Of a stretch of DNA of 64,000 nt, positions 1 to 9,000 are shown one piece after another. How positions within the stretch are numbered: the stretch's first letter is position 1; each line of letters begins with the position of its first letter. Below the pieces are notes generated by a model. That model was not told where the DNA came from. It ran no database searches and was given only the letters and a program-made list of their open reading frames with translations. This DNA is from Luteitalea pratensis (GTDB taxonomy: Bacteria > Acidobacteriota > Vicinamibacteria > Vicinamibacterales > Vicinamibacteraceae): NCBI RefSeq assembly GCF_001618865.1, contig NZ_CP015136.1:2887001-2951000 (forward strand), given 5' to 3'. The position numbers and the translations under genes were made by a program.

Positions 1-2908
1 TGTAGCGGTACTCGGTCCAGTCCGAGTACGGGGCCTCGTCGATGGCTTTCGACCAGGTGTAGGCGCCCTTGAGCAGCAGGCCGTCCCTGAAGCGACGGTT
101 CAGGGTGGCTTGTAGAGCGTGGTAGATGCTGTGCGTGCGACCGTCCCACTCCCGCGTGGGCGTCGTCCGGCCGAACTCCGGGAAGAGCGGGCGCCCTTCG
201 TCGCCCGACCCCGGGATCTGCGACGCGTTGATATCGAGGAACGCGAAGCCGCGCTCCGAAGCCGACCCCACGTATCCGATCGATGCGGTGATTTCGCCCG
301 GCAACGTGCGTTCGCCGATCAGGTTCCACGACTGGATGTAGCCGCGGTGCAACTCCGTGTTCGCACGCGGATAGCCCGTTTCCGCCACGCCTGGCAGAGG
401 TATGCGGCCGGCGTCGATATCGGGACAGCAGATCGACGGGATGCCGACGTCAGGACCGAGCGGCGCGTTGGGAACGCCTGCGGCCACGTAGGCGCGGTCG
501 GTGGTGACTGGTTGGAAGCCGTTGATGCCCGAGAAGGCCGCCACCAGGGTCAGCGGATACCACCCGCGCAGCGCCTGCGCGCCCCACGGATGCGAGTGGT
601 ACGTGATGCCGTAGCCAGTGCGGATGACCGCCTTTTCACCGATGCGATAGGCAAGGCCGACACGTGGAGCGAAGAGTTTCTTGCTGTACCCCACGCCGTT
701 GTCCTGCGGCACGTCGCCCCTGCCGCCAATCAACGCCTCATTCGTGGCCGGGTCGTACGACTCAATCCCCATGCCGCCCGAGCGCCAGCGATTGGGGTAG
801 AGCTCCCATCGCAATCCCAGGTCGACCGTCAGCTGGTTCGTGGCACGCCAGCGATCGCGGATGAAGAACGCGAACTGGTTCTCGAAGCTGTTCATCTTGA
901 TGAACTGGCTGCTCTTGCCCGACGCGGACGCCGTGCCGAGCAGGAATGCCGCCAGGCCATTCCAGTCGTTCTCGAACGAGGGCGCACCATCCTGGAATCC
1001 CACGCTGCCGTCCAGCGCGTCGGGATTCAGGGCCGTCACGCCAGGATCAAAATGGAAGGCGCCGCGTGGACCCTCGCCGAGCTCCGGCTGCCAGTGGTTC
1101 ATCAGGTGATGCACGAAGTCGAAACCGAACCGGATGTCGTGCGTGTTCTTCGCCCAGCTCGCGTTGACGTTGGCGGTATATGACTGGTCGTTCCGGTAGA
1201 GCGGGTTCCAGCCCTCGTTGTTTCCCAGGTCGGAGTAGCCGGAGATGTACATCGGCGGCATGCCGCTTTCGCGCGGATCGGGACCGTTCGTGCCCGGGAT
1301 GCCGAGGACGTCGGACCCGAAGTTGACGCCGAGGTCGGGCGGTTCCACGTCCTGGCCGAAACGCGTCCAGCCGAAGTTGCCGTCGATCAGGAACGTCGGC
1401 GAGACGGTATATGTCTGTCCGATACTGGCGATCTGCACCAATGTGGAGCCGGTGCCGAGGCCGCCGCCGCTACACAAACACGGCCCTCCGGCATCGCCGA
1501 GGCCGAACTCGCCGCTGACCTCGGCCTTCATCATGCTGTACTTGAAGAACGTCTGGTGCCGCTCGTTGCGGTTCCAGTTCACCTTGGCGTCGATGTTGTT
1601 GCGGTTCAGCGGCTGCACGCCGGCATTGAAGTAGTTCTGCGTGTCGCCCGGTCGATTCGGAAGAGGAACGAGGGCCAGCAGCTTCATCATCGGCGCGTTC
1701 AGGCGGCCTTGCGGGATGACGTTGACCTGGCCGCCGCTCGAAAACACCGATCGGCCCGTCCCGTCCAGATTGCCGCTGAACGGATCGAAAATCATGCCTT
1801 CTCTGAGGGCCGTCGTGCCTCCCTCGGTGGTGGGAACCAGGATCGGCGCACCGGACGCGCTCAGAATCGGCGCGCCGAGCGTGCGGCTGAAATTGCCGCT
1901 CCTGAAGTCGGCAGTCGGCACCGCGAAGCTGCTCGAGAAGCCCGTCCGCTCGAAGGTGCCTTCCCAGTTGGTAAAGAAGAACAACTTGCTCTTCTCGATC
2001 GGGCCACCGAGACTGATGCCGCTGATGCTTCGCTTTCCTTCGGGCTTTTCACTGGCCCCGGCGCGGTTCTCGTCCCACGTGAACGCACGCATTGCAGTGC
2101 TGTCGAAGGTCGTGAATGCCGTTCCGCGGAAGAAGTTCGTCCCTGACTTGGTGATGACGGTCACCGCGGCGCCGCCGGTGATCCCCTGCTCGGCGTCGAA
2201 ATTGTTGGTCGAGATATTGACTTCCTGCACGCTCTCGATCGGGGCGACGTAGACCGCGTGGTGCGGCATCGTGACCAGGACGGCGGCAGATCCGTCCACG
2301 CGCGTATTGTTGGCGCCGCGCTCCTGGCCGTTGACGTTGGTTGACAGGGCGCGCCCCGGCGTGTCGGTGACGGCGTTCTGGAATCGCGCCGGTGTCGCGC
2401 CGGGCACCAGGTTGATGAGCGACTGATAGTTGCGGTACCCGGCCAGCGGCAGGTTCTCCATCGCTCGCGTGTCCAGACTCGTGCTGACATCAGCCTTGTT
2501 CGTCTGCAGGAGCGCGCTGGTGGCTTCCACGCTGACCTGTTCGGTCACCGCGCCCAGGTCGAGGGTGGCATCGATGCGGGTGACGCGGTTGACGGAAACG
2601 GTGACGCCCTTCTGCGTGTACGGCTTGAACCCGCCGGAGGTCACAGCGAGGTCGTACACGCCTTCGAGCAGGTTGGGGATGGAATAGTAGCCGCTTTGAT
2701 CGCTCACGACCTGCCGCGTCAGGCCGGTTGCCTGATTTGTGACCGTGACGGTCGAGCCCGGAACGACCGCCCCCGTGGCATCACTGAGGGTACCGACGAC
2801 CGACCCATACAACACTTGCCCGGCAGCGGTCGCGGCCGCAGAGGTCATGAGCACGAGGCCGATGACCAGGTCGACGAGTACCCGGCGCTCGCTACTTGCG
2901 AATATCAC
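1..2908 (-). CDS. TonB-dependent receptor, Oar-like, with N-terminal carboxypeptidase-regulatory domain (C-terminus beyond window)
   Basis: Outer-membrane beta-barrel receptor of the Oar/CarboxypepD_reg class, typical of Acidobacteriota, probably for uptake or export of a large substrate. The frame is open from a GTG at 2908 to the left window edge (about 969 codons visible). The GTG is preceded by GGGGGAGG six bases upstream. The N-terminus gives a signal peptide ending near AAATAAG. An Ig-like regulatory domain follows (GSVVGTLSDATGAVVPG, then SVNRVTRIDATLDLGAV). Next comes a plug-like region with the VNGQERGANNTRVDG stretch and VTVITKSGTNFFRGTA, and then aromatic-rich barrel strands. The last strands and the C-terminal signature lie outside the window. 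The substrate cannot be told from sequence. The family call is firm. Confidence 0.88.
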   Translation of the reverse strand, partial: MIFASSERRVLVDLVIGLVLMTSAAATAAGQVLYGSVVGTLSDATGAVVPGSTVTVTNQATGLTRQVVSDQSGYYSIPNLLEGVYDLAVTSGGFKPYTQKGVTVSVNRVTRIDATLDLGAVTEQVSVEATSALLQTNKADVSTSLDTRAMENLPLAGYRNYQSLINLVPGATPARFQNAVTDTPGRALSTNVNGQERGANNTRVDGSAAVLVTMPHHAVYVAPIESVQEVNISTNNFDAEQGITGGAAVTVITKSGTNFFRGTAFTTFDSTAMRAFTWDENRAGASEKPEGKRSISGISLGGPIEKSKLFFFTNWEGTFERTGFSSSFAVPTADFRSGNFSRTLGAPILSASGAPILVPTTEGGTTALREGMIFDPFSGNLDGTGRSVFSSGGQVNVIPQGRLNAPMMKLLALVPLPNRPGDTQNYFNAGVQPLNRNNIDAKVNWNRNERHQTFFKYSMMKAEVSGEFGLGDAGGPCLCSGGGLGTGSTLVQIASIGQTYTVSPTFLIDGNFGWTRFGQDVEPPDLGVNFGSDVLGIPGTNGPDPRESGMPPMYISGYSDLGNNEGWNPLYRNDQSYTANVNASWAKNTHDIRFGFDFVHHLMNHWQPELGEGPRGAFHFDPGVTALNPDALDGSVGFQDGAPSFENDWNGLAAFLLGTASASGKSSQFIKMNSFENQFAFFIRDRWRATNQLTVDLGLRWELYPNRWRSGGMGIESYDPATNEALIGGRGDVPQDNGVGYSKKLFAPRVGLAYRIGEKAVIRTGYGITYHSHPWGAQALRGWYPLTLVAAFSGINGFQPVTTDRAYVAAGVPNAPLGPDVGIPSICCPDIDAGRIPLPGVAETGYPRANTELHRGYIQSWNLIGERTLPGEITASIGYVGSASERGFAFLDINASQIPGSGDEGRPLFPEFGRTTPTREWDGRTHSIYHALQATLNRRFRDGLLLKGAYTWSKAIDEAPYSDWTEYRY

Positions 2909-3169
2909 GCTGCACCTCCCCCATGAACAGATGAGCTTGCCTGCGCGAACCCGATTTGCTGTCTGAATCAGGAATTGTTGTGCGGCTTGCGGCAAGATGC
3001 AACGTCATCGGTAGAGGTGCCGGCGTGCTCGTGCGCGTGTCCCCGGGGGCCAGGCCACCCACACGTCGATGATTCGGGTGCCCTTCGTTTCACGGAGGTG
3101 AACCCCATGGTGACACGCGGGCCTGCTCTTGTAGACTCTCCGAGACTGATCGCTCGCCGCCAGAGACCC

Positions 3170-3769
3170 ATGAAACGATTCTTGTTGTTGCTTCGCCGCA
3201 TCGCGCTTGTGGCACTTGTGATGTGGCTATCTGCCTGTGGATTGCTTCTCGTGATCATTCACTACACGGGAACACGTGATGAGGCTGTTCGCTCTGATCT
3301 GATTATCGTGCTTGGCGCGGCGCTGACCGATGAAGGCAAGCCGTACAAGGCATTGAGCCGCCGTTCCGAACATGCCGCCGAACTATGGAAGATGGGCTAC
3401 GCCGCAATGATTCTGTGCACGGGTGGGATTGGGCGTAGTGTGCGGATTCCTCGCAGCGAGGCCGATGGTTGCCGCGAGGTCGTGATGCGCGAAGGTGTTC
3501 CTCGAACGGCGATCGTCCTCGAGGAGAGAAGCCGAAGCACGGAAGAACAAGTGCGCAATACCCGTGACATCATGGTGAAACATGGCTGGCGACGCGCCAT
3601 CCTGGTCAGCGACAGTTACCATGTGTTTCGCGCCCGTCGTATCTTCAGCAGCATGGGTATCCATGTCGCGCTAAGTCCTGTGCCTGCGGCAAAGATAGAA
3701 AGTCCCTTGTTCTATGTCTTTTCGATGATACGGGAAGTACTGGCGCTGCATGAGCAAGTCCTGAAATAG
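3170..3769 (+). CDS. YdcF/ElyC/SanA-family membrane-anchored protein (DUF218)
   Basis: A 199-residue protein with an N-terminal transmembrane segment (LVALVMWLSACGLLLVIIHY) followed by a DUF218 domain. The domain begins with the diagnostic LIIVLGAALTDEGKP and continues with CTGGIG, SEADGCREVVMREGVP, EERSRSTEEQVRNT and ILVSDSYHVFRARRI. Family members such as ElyC and SanA act at the envelope and are linked to peptidoglycan or lipid-carrier homeostasis; their chemistry is not settled. I chose ATG 3170 because the transmembrane segment begins directly after it. An upstream in-frame extension to 2975 reads as non-coding. It stands alone between convergent and unrelated genes. Confidence 0.85.
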   Translation: MKRFLLLLRRIALVALVMWLSACGLLLVIIHYTGTRDEAVRSDLIIVLGAALTDEGKPYKALSRRSEHAAELWKMGYAAMILCTGGIGRSVRIPRSEADGCREVVMREGVPRTAIVLEERSRSTEEQVRNTRDIMVKHGWRRAILVSDSYHVFRARRIFSSMGIHVALSPVPAAKIESPLFYVFSMIREVLALHEQVLK

Positions 3770-3817
3770 GATTGCAATCCGCCCGGTGTCGCGTGATCGG
3801 TCGCGACACGGCTCGTC

Positions 3818-4369
3818 ATGAGGGTGTTGACCCCTTTCTGTCGTTCTTCGAGATGGAGCGGCGGCGAGACGGTGTCGAGCCCATCCTACCCGCGGATGGT
3901 GTTGGACGACGGAACGCTGTATGTCGCGTGGTCGAGCGACAGGACCGTCGAGGGCAGCACATACTACCGGTCGATCCACGTGGTGCGTTCACCCGACGGT
4001 GCGCTTACGTGGGCGAACCTCGCCGGAGCGGCGCTGATCCCGCCGTTTGCCGGCGACGAGAGGGGCGACACGACCGAAATCACGTTGCCCTCGGAGCGCG
4101 TGTGCGTCACGTGGTTGACCGGCTTCGCCATCACGCACGGCATGGGCCACTTCTTCTACCTCGCATCCCTCAACGCGCTCGAGCGTGGCTGTGCGCTGAG
4201 GAAGAACCTGGTCGCCCAATCGGCGCGGCTGAACGACCATCTGTATGCGATCGGTGGCCAACGATCGGTGGCCCGCGACGGCCTGCCGATCGGCAGCTAC
4301 ACGGACGATTCGCTGTCGCCCGATGACGTCCCGTCAGCGGTCCGCCTCTTTTCGGTCCGCGTCCAGTAG
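3818..4369 (+). pseudogene. remnant of an exported sialidase/BNR-repeat-type beta-propeller protein
   Basis: The frame is open for 183 codons but looks like pieces of a larger secreted propeller. YVAWSSDR and SIHVVRSPDGALTW form a BNR-like repeat. A later stretch (LYAIGGQRSVARDGLPIGSYTDD) looks like two repeats joined with material missing between them. There is no signal peptide and no convincing ribosome binding site. The first 18 residues are not protein-like. Codon use becomes coding-like from about 3870. I read it as a truncated, internally deleted gene. It could instead be a short cytoplasmic protein, which seems less likely. Confidence 0.5.
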
Positions 4370-4581
4370 CTCGAGCTCTGCCTTCATCGCCTGCCCGCTC
4401 CGGCAACCCCGCGATGTTGACCGTCGGAAGGATTCGGCGGGCTATGGGGACTTCCGCGCGCTCACGCGGAGCGGACTTGGCTGAGGGGAAGGGGAGTGCA
4501 CGAGCGTTCTCCCTATCGAATGCCTGGTCGGCCTGGCCGTGGAACGGCCGGCCGGGGCCAGGCGAGACAAGGAGCAGCGCC

Positions 4582-5478
4582 ATGTCCAGAACGACCACGA
4601 TTGCCTTGTTCGCCGCCGGTGTCCTTCTGGCGGGGTTGAGCTCACCGGCGGCTCGAGCCGATGTCGCCCACGATCGCTACTATTTCCTGAGCGAGATTGG
4701 CGGCTGCAGCAGGCTGGCCGCATTTCTGAAAGCCGTGCCGGGGACGGTCCACGCCAACGCGACGCTCGTCATAGACCAGGCGTGTATCGCGACCAGCGCC
4801 ATCAAGGAGACGCTGGTGCTACCCGATCGTTTCACGCTGGCGGGGGTCGGCATCAACGGAGAAGGCATGCTCCAGTTCAGCCTGCCGGAGAACGTGTCGG
4901 CCATTCGATTCGCGTCCTCTCCCGGGGTCGTCAATCGCATGGCGACCATTCGCGACCTCACCATCGTTGGCCGCTGCTGCGGTCAGACTGGTATCGACGT
5001 CTCCAACAGCCAGTTCGTGTACATCAGGAACGTGCGCCTGCAGGATTTCGCGTTCGGCCTGTCCGGCAACCACGCGTTCTCCATCTTCGTCGACGGCAGC
5101 ACCCTCCACAACAACGCCACCAACATCGTCATCGGGCACGACACGACCGCCTGGCGGATTCGCGACACCGTGACGAGCCAGGGAATCATCGGCATTCAGA
5201 TTCGATCGACTGGCCGTGGCCACGTCGTCTCCGGCGGGCGCGTGGAGAGCAACTCGTCATGGGGCATCCAGGTCGCGGGGGCCATGAACGTGATCGAGAA
5301 CACCTGGTTCGAAGGCAACGGAGGGGTGACGGCCATCTTCGTTACGGGCGAGGCGCAGAAGACACGCATACTCGGCAATCTGTTCTCGTCGCAGCTCGTG
5401 TCTGACCTCGGCACGGAAACGCAGATGTGCTTCAACATGTCGTTTGCGAACGATTCAGCGGACGTGAATGGATGCTGA
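4582..5478 (+). CDS. exported right-handed parallel beta-helix protein
   Basis: A 298-residue protein with a signal peptide (MSRTTTIALFAAGVLLAGL..., cleavage after ARA). It then has repeated short strands with Asn ladders typical of pectate-lyase-like beta-helices (GIDVSNSQFVYIRNVRLQDF, NNATNIVIGHD, GGRVESNSSWGIQV, MNVIENTWFEGNGG). No catalytic pattern of a defined polysaccharide lyase family is visible, so substrate and reaction are open. Start ATG 4582 has AAGGAG seven bases upstream. An in-frame upstream extension to 4414 lacks coding character. It ends 30 bp before the convergent stop of the next gene. Confidence 0.8.
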   Translation: MSRTTTIALFAAGVLLAGLSSPAARADVAHDRYYFLSEIGGCSRLAAFLKAVPGTVHANATLVIDQACIATSAIKETLVLPDRFTLAGVGINGEGMLQFSLPENVSAIRFASSPGVVNRMATIRDLTIVGRCCGQTGIDVSNSQFVYIRNVRLQDFAFGLSGNHAFSIFVDGSTLHNNATNIVIGHDTTAWRIRDTVTSQGIIGIQIRSTGRGHVVSGGRVESNSSWGIQVAGAMNVIENTWFEGNGGVTAIFVTGEAQKTRILGNLFSSQLVSDLGTETQMCFNMSFANDSADVNGC

Positions 5479-5508
5479 AGACCTGACCGGCACAGCCAGT
5501 CGCACTGC

Positions 5509-5967
5509 TCACGCACCAAACTGACGAAGATGGTGATCCGCGTGGAGGTACGCCCATCGCATCCACGACATACGCGACATCCTGCCGAAGATGGGATGCT
5601 CCGGCCACTCGGCATCCCGCGAGCGTGTCGCTACTCGTTCGAGCAGCACCGCCAGTTGCGCGACATCGCCGGCAAAGTCGGCTGGACTCGTGCCCTCACA
5701 TTGCTGATCGATTTCGGGGCGCGTCTCGATGCCCGCCGGCCACGGCACTGGAAGATAGAGCGCGGCCCATTTCACGGCGGTTCGGTGCAGCGCGCCAGTC
5801 GCAGGGCTGACGCGCCTCTCGTTCAACGCCATGCGGCACGCATCGCTCAAATGACAGATCATCTGATGCGCAGACATCTCGCCCCATCGACGAGTGCTGT
5901 CGGGGCGCACGGTTCTCAATCGTCGAAGGATCTCTGCCAGGCCGCCATCGCGAGCGAGCGTCTTCAT
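5509..5967 (-). CDS. DUF1569/DinB-like metal-binding four-helix protein
   Basis: A 152-residue protein. SAHQMICHLSDACRMAL gives a first histidine. The C-terminus HPIFGRMSRMSWMRWAYLHADHHLRQFG matches the DUF1569 ending (HPFFG...W...HxxHHLRQF), in which three histidines bind a metal in DinB-superfamily proteins. Members are often thiol-dependent enzymes, but the activity here is unknown. The start ATG 5967 lies 31 bp downstream of the stop of the kinase gene on the same strand, so the two are probably co-transcribed. Confidence 0.8.
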   Translation of the reverse strand: MKTLARDGGLAEILRRLRTVRPDSTRRWGEMSAHQMICHLSDACRMALNERRVSPATGALHRTAVKWAALYLPVPWPAGIETRPEIDQQCEGTSPADFAGDVAQLAVLLERVATRSRDAEWPEHPIFGRMSRMSWMRWAYLHADHHLRQFGA

Positions 5968-5998
5968 CGCTTGGCGAGGCGTCGCGTGTCGGCCTGTG

Positions 5999-8308
5999 TC
6001 ACGCGCCGATCAGCCGGTCGCCGCCGGCCTGCCGGAACAAGGCGCGGGCGCGCTGCCGGCCCGCTTCTGCATGGCCGACCAGCGCGCGAAACTCGGCATT
6101 GTCGCGCAGGGCGTCGAATTGCGGTCGTGTCGTCAACGTTGGCGACACGTAGTACCCCTTGGCCACCGCGCGCAGGAGTCGACCGAGGCCGGCTTCGTGA
6201 TCGCCGATGTCGCACAGCAGCCAGCCTTCCTGAAAGATGGCTTCGGGGTCGTCGTTGATCTTCAACCCACTGAACGTCCTTGCCCGACCCGTCATCTCTT
6301 CGCCGCGCCGATCGAGCCACGCCATCAAATACTCGATCCATGCCTCGAACACCGGAATGCGAGACGCGTCGCGCATCGCCAGCAACTTCTGACGTGCTTC
6401 GACGCGCCGCCCCGCAAGGCCCAGTCCAATGACGTGAATGCCGTCGTCTGCACCGGCGATGACGGGTGGCGGCGTGATGGCGACGAGTCGATCGATGTCC
6501 CCCATCATCAGCAAGGTCTGCTCGAGACTGGTCGGCACGTTCGGATCGAGTCGCCGCGCCTCGGCATGCGCAGCGATCGCTTGTTCGTACAAGCCGCAGT
6601 AGCGACAGGCGTGAACGAGGCCGGCAAACAACTCCGGATCGTTGCCATGCCGATTGGCCTCATCAAGGAGCCGAACCATCGCGGCCTCGGCGTGACCGAT
6701 ATCGGCTTCGAGCTGGGCGTAGAACTTGTGTGCGATCGACAAGCGCGGGCTGAGCGCGAGCGCGCGGCGGAAGGCATCCTCGGCACGCGCCTCGCTGTCG
6801 ACGGCGCCATCGATGTATTTGCCGATCACGCGGTGGCAGCGTCCCACGTGGGCCCACGCGGGAGCAAAGCGCGAGTCCAGAGCGAGGCAGCGCAGATACA
6901 AGTCGCGTGCGGCGGCAAGTCCATCGTACGTACGTGCCAACTCGTTCGCGCGCAAGAAGAGCTCATACGCTCGAGCGTCGTTTGGCGCGTCGGCGGCTGG
7001 CGCCATTTGTCCGCCCGAGAGCGGCAGCGCAAGCGCCTCGCACACGCGCAGCGCGATCTCGTCCTGGAGTTGGAAGAGCTCGCCCATGGACGACTGGACG
7101 ACGTGCGACGCGAGCAGCGTTCCCGCCGGTGCTTCGACCAGCTGCGCCACGGCGCGAATGTGATCGCCTGCTCGCATCAGCGTGCCCATCACGACGCGAT
7201 CGACGTCCGCCTCCGCTGCTAGCTCTTTCAGGACCGGCGAATCCATGCCGAAACGCGCCGCAACGGCGCTCGAGCGCACGACCAGCGCCGGATTGCGCGA
7301 CAACGAGGTCGCGATCGCGTCGGGCAGACTGAAGGCAAGGAAGTCCGTCTCCGGATCCTGCCGCAAGATGCGAAATGGAAGAACGACCAGGCGGGTGAGC
7401 GCGCGCGCCCCCGTCGCTGCCGTCGACGTCGCCGCGGCGGGAATGGCCTCCAGCTCCTGCGCCATCGCTTCGGCAGAGGCGGGGCGCTCGGCGGCACGCT
7501 TCGCCAGAGCGCGGCGAATGACGCGATCAATAGCCGCGACCGCGGGTGATCCGCTCAGCGCGGGCGGTTGCTCGTAGCGCGTGGCGTGGAACACCTCGGC
7601 GAGCATACGGCCGTTGAATGCCGGATATCCTGCCAACATCTCGAACAGAATCGCGCCGGCGGCGAACAGATCGCTACGGGCGTCGACGGGCTCGCCAATC
7701 ACTTGTTCGGGCGACATGTAACCGGGGGTGCCCATGACGATGCCAGTGCCTGTGAGTCGGGCATCGGGGCTCAGCCCGGCCTCCAACTCTGGCCGCGCGA
7801 GGCCGAAGTCGAGCAGCTTCACGCCATGGGCGGTCAGAAACACGTTGGAGGGTTTCAGATCACGATGCACGACACCGCGCGCGTGCATCGCCGCAAGGGC
7901 CGCGAGGATGCCGAGACCGATCGGGAGCACCTCTGAAGCGCGAAAGGGACCGCGGTGCAGTCGCTCTGACAAGGCTTCGCCGTCGAGCAACTCCATCGCG
8001 ATGAAGACGCGACCGTTATCTTCACCGACCTCGTAGATTTGGCAGATGTTCGGGTGGTTGACACTGGCCGCCGCCCGCGCCTCGCGCCAGAGCCGCTTCC
8101 GCGCCGCCTCGTCGTCAGCACGCGGCGACAGCGTTTTGACCGCGATCGTGCGCTGGAGTCGATCGTCATGCGCCGCGTAGACGACGCCCATGCCGCCCTG
8201 GCCCAGCAAGCGTTCGATCACGTACCGACCGATGCGACCCGGATGGCCCGCTGCGGACGGTGTAACGACGGTTGCCCCCAGCCGCTTGTCGAGCTGCTTG
8301 TCAGCCAC
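5999..8308 (-). CDS. serine/threonine protein kinase with C-terminal FlgO-like and TPR sensor region
   Basis: A 769-residue kinase. A short leader precedes the glycine loop LLGQGGMGVVYAA and lysine (IAVKTL). Then come the catalytic loop VVHRDLKPSNV, LLDFGLARP, and the activation-segment end GTPGYMSPEQ. From about residue 300 the sequence changes to VVLPFRILRQDPETDFLAFSLPDAIATSLS, the FlgO/adenylate-cyclase-associated fold. It continues with helical TPR-like repeats (ARAEDAFRRALALSPRLSIAHKFYAQLE...). No transmembrane segment is evident, so it is likely cytosolic. The start is GTG 8308; its ribosome binding site is weak. Unlike the other kinases in this window it is not preceded by a sigma factor. 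The DUF1569 gene follows 31 bp later. Confidence 0.9.
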   Translation of the reverse strand: MADKQLDKRLGATVVTPSAAGHPGRIGRYVIERLLGQGGMGVVYAAHDDRLQRTIAVKTLSPRADDEAARKRLWREARAAASVNHPNICQIYEVGEDNGRVFIAMELLDGEALSERLHRGPFRASEVLPIGLGILAALAAMHARGVVHRDLKPSNVFLTAHGVKLLDFGLARPELEAGLSPDARLTGTGIVMGTPGYMSPEQVIGEPVDARSDLFAAGAILFEMLAGYPAFNGRMLAEVFHATRYEQPPALSGSPAVAAIDRVIRRALAKRAAERPASAEAMAQELEAIPAAATSTAATGARALTRLVVLPFRILRQDPETDFLAFSLPDAIATSLSRNPALVVRSSAVAARFGMDSPVLKELAAEADVDRVVMGTLMRAGDHIRAVAQLVEAPAGTLLASHVVQSSMGELFQLQDEIALRVCEALALPLSGGQMAPAADAPNDARAYELFLRANELARTYDGLAAARDLYLRCLALDSRFAPAWAHVGRCHRVIGKYIDGAVDSEARAEDAFRRALALSPRLSIAHKFYAQLEADIGHAEAAMVRLLDEANRHGNDPELFAGLVHACRYCGLYEQAIAAHAEARRLDPNVPTSLEQTLLMMGDIDRLVAITPPPVIAGADDGIHVIGLGLAGRRVEARQKLLAMRDASRIPVFEAWIEYLMAWLDRRGEEMTGRARTFSGLKINDDPEAIFQEGWLLCDIGDHEAGLGRLLRAVAKGYYVSPTLTTRPQFDALRDNAEFRALVGHAEAGRQRARALFRQAGGDRLIGA

Positions 8309-8649
8309 ACCACCGCGATCATAACCCCCGTCCGCAGGAGCTCAGCGGCTGCCTCAGGCTCTCAATTGGTCCGCGGGCGAAGAGCGCCGCATGAAGACGC
8401 ACCCTCCACGTCGGCCGTCTCGGTGTTGTGCACTGTCGGGTCGCTTGCCGAGCAATGTCGCGCTGGTGGACGGAGGTGCAGGCCCCAGCTCTGCAACCTC
8501 TGGTGGTTGAGCGTTCTTCCTGTCACCATGCTGTACCCGATGGCACGCTCTGCCCTGGTTCCGCTCACCCGGCTCCCGGGCGTGCTCTCGATGATGGCCA
8601 AGTGCTTCGTTGTGCTGAGTGTGACGCCGCACGCGCATCGCCAGCCGCC
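8309..8649. other. intergenic stretch, no gene supported
   Basis: The region lies between the divergent kinase and the short membrane gene. On the plus strand, frames around 8530-8640 give scraps that could be the frameshifted N-terminus of the following membrane protein, but no continuous reading is convincing. Promoters of both neighbours must lie here. I see no clear operator. Confidence 0.4.
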
Positions 8650-8976
8650 GTGGCCCGCACGGCGTTGCCACTTGCCCTCGGGCTGGCGATTCGGGCCGGG
8701 TTCGTGGCTCTCGTGGGTGCGCAGATCGTCGGTGGCGTGATGATCGCGATCGGCATGCGACTGGTGTTCGGCGGCGATCCGCAACGCGCGTATGCCACGG
8801 GCGGATGGCTGAAGCCTGTCCACGCCCTCTTGATGCACGAGATTCTTGTGCTGCCGTTGCTGGCGTGGCAGATGTCGAGGACGGACTGGGACGAGCGCAC
8901 TCAGGTTCGGGCGGTGAGCATGGGCATAGTCCTCCATGCGTTGGTTGTCGTCGCGGCGGTTGTGAGCGTGCTTTAA
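8650..8976 (+). CDS. small membrane protein, possibly the C-terminal part of a longer one
   Basis: About 108 residues from GTG 8650 with three or four hydrophobic segments (LPLALGLAIRAGFVALVGAQIVGGVMIAI, LLMHEILVLPLLAW, VSMGIVLHALVVVAAVVSVL). A conserved-looking loop (GGWLKPVHALLMH) lies between helices one and two. I do not recognise the function. Similar proteins that I recall have extra N-terminal helices, so this may be a 5'-truncated gene. The frame is open further upstream but the residues there are not membrane-like. It is followed after 24 bp by the phosphatase gene and is probably in the same transcript. Confidence 0.5.
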   Translation: MARTALPLALGLAIRAGFVALVGAQIVGGVMIAIGMRLVFGGDPQRAYATGGWLKPVHALLMHEILVLPLLAWQMSRTDWDERTQVRAVSMGIVLHALVVVAAVVSVL

Positions 8977-9000
8977 GGAGAGGCAGGGGAACCTGCGGTC

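Noticed and set aside
119-1183. Long plus-strand open frame of 354 codons
   Set aside because: It is the reverse of the TonB receptor gene, Arg/Ala/Val-rich without domains. The minus strand reads as a good receptor.
5894-7222. 442-codon plus-strand open frame
   Set aside because: Antisense to the kinase at 5999-8308; composition typical of GC-rich shadows.
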